A DNA stretch of 64,000 nucleotides from Odontesthes bonariensis. Taxonomy: Eukaryota; Chordata; Actinopteri; Atheriniformes; Atherinopsidae. The stretch covers positions 21,102,227 through 21,166,226 of the forward strand of contig NC_134515.1 of assembly GCF_027942865.1 (NCBI RefSeq), given 5' to 3'. A program made the position numbers and the translations under genes. Below the pieces are notes generated by a model, which did not search any database, was not told the DNA's origin, and saw only the letters and a program-made list of their open reading frames with translations. Below, one piece after another: positions 25,169 to 36,275 of the stretch; position 1 is the first letter of the stretch, and each line of letters opens with the position of its first letter.

Positions 25169-28100
25169 ATGCCGCCACATTGCTCCATCCTGCTGTTGCT
25201 GTGCGTGGCCCAGCTGCTCTCCCCCTCCTCCGCTTTGCCCTTCGAGCAGAAAGGCTTCTGGGACTTTGCCTTGGACAGTATGGACAGTGGTGGGATGATG
25301 GCAATGATGAGGGATATGGAGGAAGGTTCCGCCATAGAAATAGACCCCAGCCCCCCTCCCTACATGCCCACGTGCCCCTTCGGCTGCCTCTGCCAGCGCA
25401 GGGTCGTCCAGTGCTCTGACCTCGGTTAGTGAGAGTGCATGTGAGAGAAGCAGAGCTTCAGTCTCAGGGATGTTTTTTCATCATATAGTGTGTGAGTGTG
25501 TTGAGGCTACCGAAGAAAAAAAAAAATAAAGGATTTGAATGACTGAGCATGACCAAAGCCTTACAGCCCCAGAGAGTAAAGCTATATTATCTAGGGGAGG
25601 GAATTTCTCCCTTTTGGGTATTGCTGGTGTATTTTGACAAGGAAAGGCATCTCTTTGAGGGATTTTGTGTTCCAGACTTTGTGAGTAGATACAGGGTGGG
25701 AAAGATGTTGTCTGTAGAAAAGAAGACTGTCGTGAGAGAAGGAGGCGGAAAAGTAAGATGGATCAACACAGGAAAAGAGGGAGACATAGTTGAGAAGAAA
25801 GACAAAATATTTTTTAAGGGGCAGTTTGACGACTTACTTGATTTCTTTGAGGGAGCTTTCTGATGGTTCTCTGGTTTCTGGACCATGGGCAGAATGTTTG
25901 ATTGAAACCACGAAGAAAGGAAAAATGAGTTAGTGCTTTGAGATTTAAAACATTACTTATAAATGATTAAAAGTGATGTTGCGATGTTTCCATGAGAAGG
26001 TTTTGGAATTGAAATTAAAGATGATTCAGTTTTATGATTGCAAAGGTAAACACAAGATCAATAAAAATAAAGTTTTATAAAGTTGAGCAGAGTTTGTTCT
26101 TTCCTGTCAGATCACTAAAATACATCCTACCTAAATAGGCTTAATAATACTCCTACAGTCAGACTTAATCTCAGTCTACATAAGCATCCAACAGATATTA
26201 AAAGTGCACGCTTTTCTCCCTTTGTCTATTCTTGTTCAGCTTAAAGTAACTGAATTCACTCTTATTTATGGATATAAAGGTTCTCCGCTTTATACTTGTC
26301 ACATAACTACTACAAGATGTCTGTGTTTAGACATAATGGTTTTGTCGAATCATCATTTTACAAGCTCTATATATTTACTGTCCCCAGTCTTTGTGCAGTG
26401 GGTAAATGTGGAAGCGTATAATTTCCAAGATGTCAAACGCTTATTTAGAACAGATGTATTTTGGTGGTGCCGCCTGTCTTCTCTCAGTGTGCATCCCAGC
26501 ATGATGTTGAGTATTTGTATTGAGGGGAACTGGGGTTTTAGAGGGTGCTAGTGTTGTCAGCTTGTAGTTAAGTCTTTGAGATTCGTGGCAGATGTGGCTA
26601 AAGTGCGGTGGCTTGTGGTTGAGAGGGTCAAAGGATTCTCTTAGTCAGGGTCTCGGTGAAATTTTGTTTCTTTTGTCAGGTTTGTAACTGATGTCTGCAG
26701 ATGTGATGCAGGCAGACAGTGCAGACTGAAGTTTCCAGTTGGCAGGAGGCATGCCAAAAGCTGCAGGTGCTGAATGGAAGGTAATATTTCCGACCACATG
26801 AATCAGCTGGACGACATCCTGTTGAGTTTCATGGCAGCTGGAATAACTTTGATACATTTCAGCAAAGTAAATAACAGAGGAAAAAAGTCTGCTTTGTGAT
26901 TTACTCTTGATACCAAGGACCGAAACGTAATCCTCCCCCAGAACTTTAAGAATTTAATCCGATCTTTGTGAGCACAATCTTGATAATTTCTAGGATCAAA
27001 GCACTTTACCAGCTTGCTCAGCATTGTGTGGGTGGTGTTTCAGCAGATTGTCAGAAGGAGCTACTGAGGGTTTGATCCTGTGCGCTGTCATGAAGGGTGT
27101 GGTGCAGCACAGCCAAAGCCATATATCTAAAGCTAAATGTAGCTGGACAGTTCTGGGTAGTCCTGTGGGTCAGATGTGGTCGGTGGCTGACTGGATCTGA
27201 GCAGGACAGCTGGCACTTCCTCACCAGCAGGTCTAGTTGCATCATGTTCTTGGTTCAAATGAGGTTTGCCGGGTATGGATTTGTGTTCACATCCAAGACC
27301 ACATCAGATGCACTTGTCGACGTGGCTGTGTGATGTGGCTGGTTGCTGTGTTTGGTTGTCAGTTATTTCTCTGGAGATCCTTGTATGAAATAATGCAGGT
27401 GTATTTCTTAATGCCCTTCATTGTGGATTTGTTACAATCTATTGTCAGCTTGTCATAAATTATTACTCAGTAAACAATATTCATGGGCAATCTTAACAGC
27501 TTTGGTTTTTATTGTTTCTCTTGTTGCAAATCAGCCAAAATATATGACACAAATTCCCAATGCAACACAGTTTCACCACTCACATATTAACACACACAGC
27601 TTGTATTTCTTTGTATGTGGCAGGGTTGCGCCCTTCTCCTTTTTATTTGATGTGTGACTTTGCTGATGGTATTTAAGTCACATCCTATGTGACTTCTGTG
27701 AAATGGAAACCAGATGGAAAACATCTGTTGTCCCCATCTGGTGTGAAGGGAATTTGTGTTTCTGTGTGTTGTGTGTGTGTGTGTGTGTCCTATCGCTAGT
27801 GCTGCGCTGACGTCTCCATGTGACCTCAATGGTTGTGTCTATGTCCACCTTTCATATAATAATAGACATAGAGAACAAAAGTACTCATTTGAGATAGTGT
27901 GGGAGTGTGATTAGTTTTATTTTAAGGGCTGATGGAGCTTTAAAACCCACTGTGACTATTTATTTTTCAAAGCCTGTGTCTGAGTAAGACATACTAAGAG
28001 CCTGCCCATTAAAAACAAACTGGTTTTGGGTGTTGGTTGACATCCACCAATGGAAGCATTTAATAGCTGATGTCTCCCTTTTATGTTTTTACTGGTTTTG

Positions 28101-31100
28101 ACTTCTGGTTTTGACTTCAGGTTTGACAGAGGTGCCAAAGGATATTCCTCCAGACACCAAGTTCCTGGATCTGCAAAACAACCGCATCACTGAGCTAAAA
28201 GAGAATGACTTCAAAGGCCTTTCTAACTTATATGTAAGAGTCTGGTTATTCATAACGCCCCACTCAGTATCATCTCAAAGATGTGCAACTGCAGCTTTTA
28301 TTATATCATCGTGATCCCCATTTCCTTTGGGATTTGGAAGGCAATTTCCTAATTTAAAAAAAAAAGACCTCCACTACATTTTGCTCTGAGAGCTTTAACT
28401 GTATTAAGGTTTGTGTCTGATGCCAAAGCTGTCTTAGCAGTAAGGCTTAGTAATTCACTCCTGACCCACATTCAAGCGCACTGACCAAGAGCAACATTAA
28501 ATTTGGCAGCTTTGAAAACTCACGTCACAACATCATACAAAAACATCTCTATTAAGGTGAATTTACCTCTTGCCTTCATAAGTCTCCATCTAGTTCGGAA
28601 TTTGAACTTGTGCAAAATGTCTCTGAACATGTTTTAGTTCACTTAAACATGTTCAGCAGATGCATAGGGCACCAAAACAGGCTCTTGTAGAATTTGACTG
28701 ACCAAAAAAAAGGAACCTGTTGACTTTGTGCTCTCCTTGGTTTTTGTTCTTCTCTTCCTTTTTTTCAGGCTCTGTCTGTGAGGAATAACCACATTTCCAA
28801 AGTCCACCCCAGAGCATTTGCCCCTTTGAAGCACATGCAGAAACTCTACTTTTCAAAGAATCAGCTGACCAGTATCCCCAAAAACTTGCCTGCCTCTCTG
28901 GTTGAGTTGAGGATTCATGAGAACCTCATCAAAAAGGTGGCAGCTGGAACCTTTTCAGGACTGGGCAACATGAATTGCATAGGTTAGCAATGCTGATGAC
29001 TTCAACAAGCCAGTAAATATTATGTGGTGTTCACCACAGCCTTTGCCACTGTATTGCTGCTGGATTGCATTTTCAAGATCAAAAGGTTTTCTTTTTACTT
29101 GATGCTATAAATACCCTTTTTCTTACAGAAATGGGGGCAAACCCCATCAAGAACAGTGGTTTTGAACCCGGAGCATTTAAGGGACTGAAACTGAATTATC
29201 TGCGTATATCTGAGGCTAAACTAACTGGGGTGCCAAAAGGTAAGAACTCACTTATGTGGCTGAAATGCTGAAAGATTTACAATGGTGATATTCCACTGTT
29301 TTAGATTATCCAAAGTAGTAGCTCACCATTTTTGTAAATAGTGTTACTCTCTTACATGAAAATGCTATTGCAAAGCGGTATCACACTGAAATGTGACTTG
29401 GCTCTGTTGGTCCACAGTGCAAAACACAGCAGTTTCACAAAAAATACATACAGATACATAGATTGTTAAATTTCTACACTTTTTATGTTCTAAACAGATT
29501 CAATTTCCGTGTATTCCTTTCGAAATGACAAAATACCAAGGTTTTGCATGATACGTTCATTCTGAGAACAAGTTCAAGCCCCATCCGATCCGTTATTGTG
29601 CAAGTCCTTATCATTTTTCTAATTTGCCTACAGTCACAGTTGAATAGGAGGATGCATTAAAAACATACATGGTTAGGGTTATATAGTAATAATAAGTCCA
29701 TGATATATTTTACAGATAAACATGTGTTTAGGCTTCAGCATAAATGAACAGGGCTGAGACTGGGCAGGGAATTTATAAAGTCAGCAGCCAATTTGCTCAA
29801 ACAAAGCACAAAAGACCTTTTATTTAAGTCATGTTGGTTTAGTATGTGCAATTTTTTCCTTGCCTTTTGCCTGACAACTCCCAGGTGATGATTCAGGATC
29901 CCCTGAAACCAAAAAAAGGAATTTTTAGATTTAGTCTTGGATGCATTTAGCAAGCTGCATATAACGTGCCAATTCATGGTTTAAGAGGTGTTGGTAGACA
30001 GCTTTTTTCCCCCCCTTTGAACACACCCAGTCTAACTGTTCTCCCTTATAATGTAATGTCATGTGTTGTCGATCCTGTCATGTAAGGCCAAAAAAAAGAG
30101 ACAAAAACTTAAATCCATCTCACAAAATTTCATATTCATTAACTGCAGAGCAATTTGTCAGAATGGCATGAAAGGTCCAAACAGTATGGGATAAATCTGC
30201 TAAACTTAACCCCAAAATTAATGTTTGGTGTCTGGCTTCTAGATCTCCCAGAGTCTCTCCATGAACTTCACCTGGACCACAACGAGATCCAGGCTTTGGA
30301 ATTAGAGGATCTGAGCCGCTACAAAAGCCTCAACAGGTCCTCCTCACACTTAAACACAGCACCCTTGCACTCTGCCTGCAAAGATATACACTCAGTCAGC
30401 AGTGCCCCTTAGGGGTAAAAACAGAAACTACATTTAAATGCCACTTAAATATAGCATGAAATCAGTGCTGTTGTGTGCTGGTGTGCGCTGCCCCATCACG
30501 GTGTAAAAAAAAGCTGCCCATGTTCCTTTGTGTGATGCGTGCAAATTTCTCAACAGCTTCATTCACAAGCTTTTTTCACAACAGAAATTTGAAGTTGCTG
30601 AAAAAGCACAACCACATATTTTAACAATGGCTTTGTGTTCCTAAAATGTCAAATACACCCATCACATTCATACATTTGCTTTGTCAATTGTCAAATGTGA
30701 AAATCTCCAACCACCCCTGCTCTCGTTCCCCTCCTTTTTTATATGCCTCTCCCTTGGATGGTTTGTGGTCACAGGAACATCGATGGGTTTTTAAAATCCC
30801 TTATTCCCATCTTGATTAATATCACTTCACCGCTTTGACAATCATCAGGGAATTCATTAAGGTGGCAGTGCCCTGTTGACTGCCCATTTAACATTTATCC
30901 ACTTCTCTCTTTTTTTCATAGACTGGGTCTTGGCTTTAACCATATCCGCAACATAGAGAAGGGCAGCATGTCATATGTGCCAATGCTGAGAGAGCTGCAC
31001 CTGGACAACAACCGCCTCACACATATTCCCCAAGGCCTTCCAAACATGAAATACCTACAAGTTAGTCTGCAAAAAGTTGTTTGCCAAGTGATTTCAGACA

Positions 31101-31348
31101 TTCTACGTCCTCTGTACTCACCTTATACTTTGATGCTCCTTCATTTTTAGGTGGTGTACCTGCATTCCAACAACATCAGCCAGGTGAGCGTGGATGACTT
31201 CTGCCCTCGAGGATTTGGGATGAAGAGGACATTCTATAATGGCATCAGCCTGTTTGATAACCCTGTCAACTACTGGGAAGTGCAGCCAGCGACGTTCCGC
31301 TGTGTCAGCGACCGGTTCGCCATTCAGTTTGGAAACTATAAAAAGTAA
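25169..31348 (+). CDS. bgn: Biglycan, class I small leucine-rich proteoglycan (7 coding exons, 374 aa)
   Basis: Coding exons: 25169-25424, 28121-28233, 28769-28982, 29129-29239, 30243-30336, 30922-31060, 31151-31348; all phases agree. Seen: signal peptide (1-22), then the biglycan-specific [11 protein letters not shown]; an acidic N-terminal region with one Ser-Gly (S40) as candidate glycosaminoglycan site; the class I cysteine cluster CX3CXCX6C (C69, C73, C75, C82); ten or so LRRs; the ear-repeat cysteines C327 and C360; and the biglycan C-terminus AIQFGNYKK. Length compares with 368 aa in human. Role (family knowledge): a secreted matrix proteoglycan that binds collagen and TGF-beta and influences bone, tendon and innate signalling. 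Odd points: only one Ser-Gly instead of two, and the human N270 sequon is Lys (K276) while N317-I-S is kept. Teleosts have bgna and bgnb; I cannot say which this is. Confidence 0.97.
25425..28120 (+). other. Intron between bgn coding exons 1 and 2 (2.7 kb)
   Basis: This intron separates the exon for the signal peptide, acidic region and cysteine cluster from the LRR exons. Apart from a short (TG)n at 27766-27788, nothing recognisable was seen. Open frames at 25549-25863 and 26204-26551 carry no known motif. Confidence 0.6.
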
Positions 31349-32590
31349 AAGCAGAGAAATACGGAGAAATGGAAAGAGTGAGGGGAAAGTGACAGAGAAA
31401 TGGGGAAGAAACAGATAATTTAAACGATAAGAAATAAAAAAAACTTGAGAGATGGTGTGAAGGGAGTTTATATTTGATATTATTACATTTATTATCGTAG
31501 TTTTTGTAGAGAGAATAAGTGATGGAGAAGATGGGCAATGAACTGATGGAATAAAAAGAGAAATAAAATATACAATCCCATAACTTGAAGTGAGTGGACA
31601 GCAGAACCCCTGCAGTACTGCAACTGGGTTTTTGTTCTTTTTAAAATCAGGGTTTTGAGAGTTTTACCATCTGAAACAGATGAAGAAGAGAATGTTTGAG
31701 AAGAATGTTTTTCCCCGAGCCTACGTCAATGAAAAACGAATACTGAAAACTTGTGAAGCATTTCATTCCATTTTCTTTTCACAATAGCTATTGTTGTGAC
31801 AGATGTCATTCTTATACTTCTAACATTTTGGTTAAGATATGAGTAAAAAATGAAAAGCGATGCATTTTACATTGTTTTATACATATATAAGGGTGATATA
31901 TGACTTCCTGTGTGTGTTTATTTGTTAAATATATTACATTTGTCCCTGTTTCACTGCTCTGAGGCCATTTGGTCCTTAACTGTGATTAAGAAATAGGTAG
32001 TCAAAGATTTGGAAGGATTTCTTTAAACCATCTCTAGAAACAAAAAAATACACAAAAGTTAGCGGATTAGCTTAGCTTCAAGTTTGTCACTATTTGATTG
32101 ATTAAAAGGGAAAAGGGTGCCCTTAGAGCAAAAGACATTTTCTTAATGATCTCTTACTGAGTCTATAATGTGCCTTTATTCAATATTAGCTATCTGAGCA
32201 ATATCTTAATACAGTATTTCTTAACGTGACACAGATATAGAGGGGTCCTTCTCAGACTGAGGAAACTCACACCAGCTTTGCTTTAAAAGAGAATGTAGGC
32301 ATTGTGTCCACTTAGTGCTACAAAACAATAGTAGTGTTCATGCAATGTTTTGCACAGTTTTTCTTACGCTATATCTGCTTTAGGGTACTATTGGGGGAGG
32401 GTGGGGTGGGAGGTAACCTTTTTACGTTGGTAGACCTATTCGGAGCTATTTTAGCCACAAGTATTATGTCCTGTTTCTGTTCTGTAACCTGACAACCTAC
32501 AGCTGCATGTGAATAAAGACATTTTTAGCCTGCTGCAATGAGCGAGAGAACAACTAATGCCCCTGAGTTGGATACTGTGTGAGAAATAAA
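31349..32590 (+). other. bgn: 3'UTR of bgn with several poly(A) signals
   Basis: AATAAA occurs at 31550-31555, 31562-31567, 32512-32517 and 32585-32590. A 3'UTR ending near 32.5 kb would be about 1.2 kb, similar to the long 3'UTR known for mammalian BGN. The exact end cannot be set from sequence alone. Confidence 0.5.
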
Positions 32591-33267
32591 GAGGAAATGC
32601 CAAAAAAAAAAAGAAAAAAAGTGGAAAACATTCAGTGAATGAATCTTAAATTTTGTAAAGGTTTAAACAAATGTTTATTGAAAATATTTTAGAAGAAGTT
32701 GATACCTGAACACCAACATGTACAGCACCGTCACGTTACACGCTCTCTGGAGATTCAGTGAGGATTCATAGAAGAGAGAAACTGCCGTTTGTGGTGTTTT
32801 GTCCTGAAGTCATGAATTTGTCAGTAATTTGAATCGTTTTGTTTTTCTCAATCGGTTTTGATATGAGCCTTCATCTGATATCTGTTGAGGGAAAATAAAG
32901 ACTAAACAGTTATTTGTCAATCAGCAGGTATATCTAAACAAAAGAAACTGATGCCATTTCATTGATTAACATAGTGAAAGTATTTTGTTTTTGTAACTAA
33001 GCAATTATTTGTTGGATTTGGTGTTCTGCGGTTGTTGTGTATCAGAATTGTTTTAGCATAACAAATGCCTTGACCTATCATATTCCAACCATGACACTGT
33101 AAGGCTCTTTTGTGCTTGATATGGAGTTCATTTCCAGCCTTTCATGCTCTTTCTAAAGAGCTTCTCAGGCTGAAGCCATCTTTAGCACCAATCATCCCAC
33201 AGTGAAGAAATATTGACAGAAATTAATCTAAAAAGAAAAATAAAGCATCTCTGCATCGGTTTAAACT

Positions 33268-33635
33268 ATCCATCCATCCATTTTCCATAAGTTAAGTTAA
33301 GATAAGACTTTATTATCATGTAGAGATACACGAAAGTCCTCCACACACTCATAGAGACAGATGCTGGAGCAGTGGGCAGCCATTCTCAGTGCCTGAGGAG
33401 CAGATGTCGGGGGGTTAGGTGCCTTGCTCAAGGGCAACTCTTCGAGCAGTGAGAGCGGGAATCGAACCGCCAATTCAGGCAGGGTTGCGGGGGACTAGAG
33501 CCTACCCCAGCTCTATTTTTTTTGGGTGCTGGGAGAGAGCCCACGTTTACACAGGGGGCAAATTCAAACTCCACACAGGAAGGCCCCAACCCTCCTGCTT
33601 TGAGGCGACAGTGTTAACTAACTACCACACCACCA
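33268..33635 (-). mobile_element. tRNA-headed teleost retroposon interrupted by a second repeat
   Basis: On the minus strand the right part (33480-33635) reads as the head and body of a widespread fish retroposon: CACTGTCGCCTCA near the start, then GGCCTTCCTGTGTGGAGTTTG, then the AGCTGGGGTAGGCTCTAGTC block. The left end (33268-33288) is its ATGGATGG tail. Between them, 33289-33480 is a different fish repeat ('...AAGATAAGACTTTATTATC', then GGTGCCTTGCTCAAGGGCA). The arrangement suggests one repeat inserted into another. The family has no name I can assign with certainty. Confidence 0.6.
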
Positions 33636-33758
33636 CGTCTTTTTTTAAAAATAGTATTGGCCACATATCTCTTCAGGGTTACACATTGATATCAGTCTTA
33701 AAGATCTGGCCCAGTCCCAAACGCTTTTCTTGCTGGCATCACATTTAAAACGAGCTAA

Positions 33759-33875
33759 TACACGCCATAGCCTAGAAATCTAGACGCCCCTAGCGGCCGC
33801 AAATGGAATTTGCTCCGGGGCTATACTGTACAGCTTTTTGCTGTACGGGTCTGGCTTGCTAGGCTATACACGCCA
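33759..33875. mobile_element. 99-bp MITE with 9-bp target duplication
   Basis: The element at 33768-33866 has perfect 8-bp terminal inverted repeats TAGCCTAG / CTAGGCTA, extending imperfectly to about 18 bp. It is flanked by perfect 9-bp direct repeats TACACGCCA (33759-33767 and 33867-33875). The inside contains a hairpin, GTACAGC-TTTTT-GCTGTAC. A 9-bp duplication is typical of Mutator-like elements, so a non-autonomous MULE is the best guess. The sequence looks like a repeat common in fish genomes. Confidence 0.85.
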
Positions 33876-34119
33876 GTGAACAGCATATCTTTGTTTCAGG
33901 GTTCTATAATGTTGTCTAACGTTCAGGGTTAAATCAGTGCTAAATATGGTATTCTTCACTACCTACACTTTACACGGTGTCCAGACTGTTTGGAGGGGAA
34001 ACTGGATTGTAATAAATCAGACTACTTTTTCCATTTAAAAATCTAGAATATGTAGGCACATAATTCAGTTTGGTGTATGGGCAGAACGTTTTACAATATA
34101 GGAAAATCTTCATTTAAAC

Positions 34120-34527
34120 AGTGTCGCGACTTCCACGCGGTCCACGTTTAATTTGCATACATATTGGTAATTTGCTCAATCAAGCATCAGTGGCAAAGTG
34201 ACTATATCCTTTTATTTTCGAAAGTGCCGCTCAGCGCGTCACCGCGGTGCGCCTCGTCCCATTCGACGGAGAAGTGTTTCTATGGGGGAGAGCGCACAAG
34301 TGTTGACACTGGACGGATATGCGGCGATGCCCTTGCACATGAAAGCGTCTGCAGCGGTCTCGAAGCAGTACGGGAGAGATTTCGCCTCGGATGAGAGATT
34401 AGGCGGAGGAGGAGCGACGAGCATCAGTAACAAAACGGCATCTGGTGGTGGTCCGCTCGTTGGCAGCGGCCCGTCGATTCTCCATGGAAGCCGGGGCCTG
34501 GATTTGACATGCCACAGGGACGTGCGG
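34120..34527 (+). promoter_or_regulatory. b4galt3: CpG-rich promoter and 5' exon of b4galt3
   Basis: CpG dinucleotides are dense from about 34,120 to 34,560, unlike the AT-rich surroundings. A strong donor GCGG|GTGAGT has its GT at 34528-34529. The next acceptor, CTTATAG|TGTC, begins the first coding exon at 35996. The exon start is not determinable. It is the nearest promoter-like region upstream of b4galt3 on the same strand. Confidence 0.6.
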
Positions 34528-36034
34528 GTGAGTCGGCTGATGGAGCAGAGCATGTGCGACGTCTAAAACGGCACAAGGCTAAGCAAGGACAGTCCTTTTA
34601 GGCGGCGGTGGGAATCATACAGCCAGGCATTTTCGCTTTGGTGATGTTGATATCGCACACGAATGTCCTCAAAGGCCAAAAGATGCATGTAAATAGGCTA
34701 ATCACCTGGATGGAGGGCTGTGGAGAGGATGATAGCCATGGCGCTGCTGGTTCTCTACGCCCTTTTAACTTTTTATAATTGCTGTGTTTCTTGCTTCACG
34801 AAACTCAACATGATTTCCAGTGTTAAAGCCACCTGGCTCTCTGTGGCATGTGATTGTCTGGACAAACAGAGAGCGAGGATGTTGGATTGATTTGATTAGC
34901 AGGCATCAGTTACGATTTCAGATACGCCCAAATGGAAATGTCATAGCCGAAAATAAGCCATTCTAAATTAAGCAGCAAACATGACATTCATTTGGAGCTG
35001 CCTGTCGTCGCACAGCCTATTTTAGCTTTCAAAAGACTTCAGAGCCGAAGCAAATCTGCTGCTGCATTGTCTCCCCCTCAGGTCTGTTTTCCTGCAGAAA
35101 GCTTGATGAAAAGAGGAAGAGAAGGAGAAATGTGGGTTGCGTTCTTCTGGATCAAGGATAGCTTTTAACCAGACCCTTACAGAACAAGGAAGCCTGCATC
35201 TACAGCACCTGCCCTCCAAAATAAAACATTTTCAAGTTTTACAGCACAGTTTTGGTTTTTTAAATTGAACTGCAATGCTATGAGGACAAAGAGAAATTCT
35301 GGGTCTTATTCATATCAGTCTTAAAGACATTAGATCTTTGACCCACAAAATAGCCTCCTTTGGCTTTGATCCTAGCTCAGCCCAAACAAGTTCTATGAAG
35401 TTGTTGCTGGGTGACTGAGGTGGCCATGACATTACCGATAGTCAGTTTCCGTACAACCCCAGAAGTGTGTTTGGGGTTGCTACATTACACAGTTTGGACT
35501 CTCTAATCAGCTCCACGAACGTAGCATCCCACCTGAAGATGGAGCGATATCTGTGTAAAAAGTCCCAAACTTTGCCTGCAGCAAAACAAAGATCTGAAAC
35601 TTTGACTTGTTGCCACCTTCCTCAGTCCAACATAGATGGTCCTTAGCCCTCTTCAGTCTCGTCTTATCTTGCAACTCTGCCATCTGACCTCTGACTCCAG
35701 GCCCTGACACTTTTCAAGCTCTTAGATCCAAACAATTAAGTGGATTTGAGGAGTTAAAGGTGTAATGTCTGTAACATTGAATCTTGTGCTGTTTGGTTTT
35801 TCTATGTTGAGAATTGGTGATGTAGCCTTTCTTGACGCTACTTTATAGCAATCAAACTGACTTTCATAAACATTGTGCTGTAGAACTTGGGAATGTTCAG
35901 TTGAATTTGGATTGCACTGTAAGGTGATATGAGTCGATATTGATGATGATGAGATACAATGACAGGCTAACAATTATTTTTGTCTTTTCTTATAGTGTCA
36001 TCTGTGGTCAAAAGGTGATGGCAGGGCTTACTGA
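34282..36034 (+). other. Long upstream ORF in the b4galt3 5' leader (about 94 codons when spliced)
   Basis: An ATG at 34282 opens a frame with no stop through the donor at 34527 (82 codons). After splicing to 35996 it continues 12 codons to TGA at 36032-36034, well before the b4galt3 start at 36276. The peptide is Gly/Ser/Ala-rich and matches no family I know. The start context is mediocre (T at -3, G at +4). It may lower translation of b4galt3, or be a chance frame in a GC-rich exon. Confidence 0.4.
35320..35710 (-). mobile_element. Tc1/mariner-like transposase relic in the b4galt3 leader intron
   Basis: The minus-strand frame at 35507-35710 contains RLKRAKDHLCWTEEGGNKSKF, close to the Tc1 transposase block RLxxAKxHxxWT...SKF that precedes the catalytic core. 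Flanking nucleotides at 35320-35500 also read like antisense Tc1. Stops and indels show that it is dead. No terminal repeats were found. Confidence 0.5.
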
Positions 36035-36275
36035 GCTTCACTACTACTACTGCCCATTCCTAAAGATGGATGCCTGCCTGCTTCACGCCTGAGCCTGCAC
36101 TCTGGGCTGCCTCCTTTCCCTCTTCTCCTTCTGCCTCTCCTTGTTCATTTCACACCTCTCCTTTCACACTCCTCAGCCAGTTGCTTCTGGCTTCAGTCCT
36201 AATCTCTCCTCCCACCTCACCATCCACATTCTCCTCCTGGAATTTCACAATATCTCTACAGTCTTTGTCTTAATT

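Noticed and set aside
33455-33480. Box-B-like sequence (GGGAATCGAACC) as a tRNA gene
   Set aside because: No cloverleaf can be drawn; it belongs to a dispersed repeat.
36141-36275. Upstream in-frame ATG for b4galt3
   Set aside because: The added residues resemble nothing in B4GALT3, whose similarity and membrane anchor begin at 36276.
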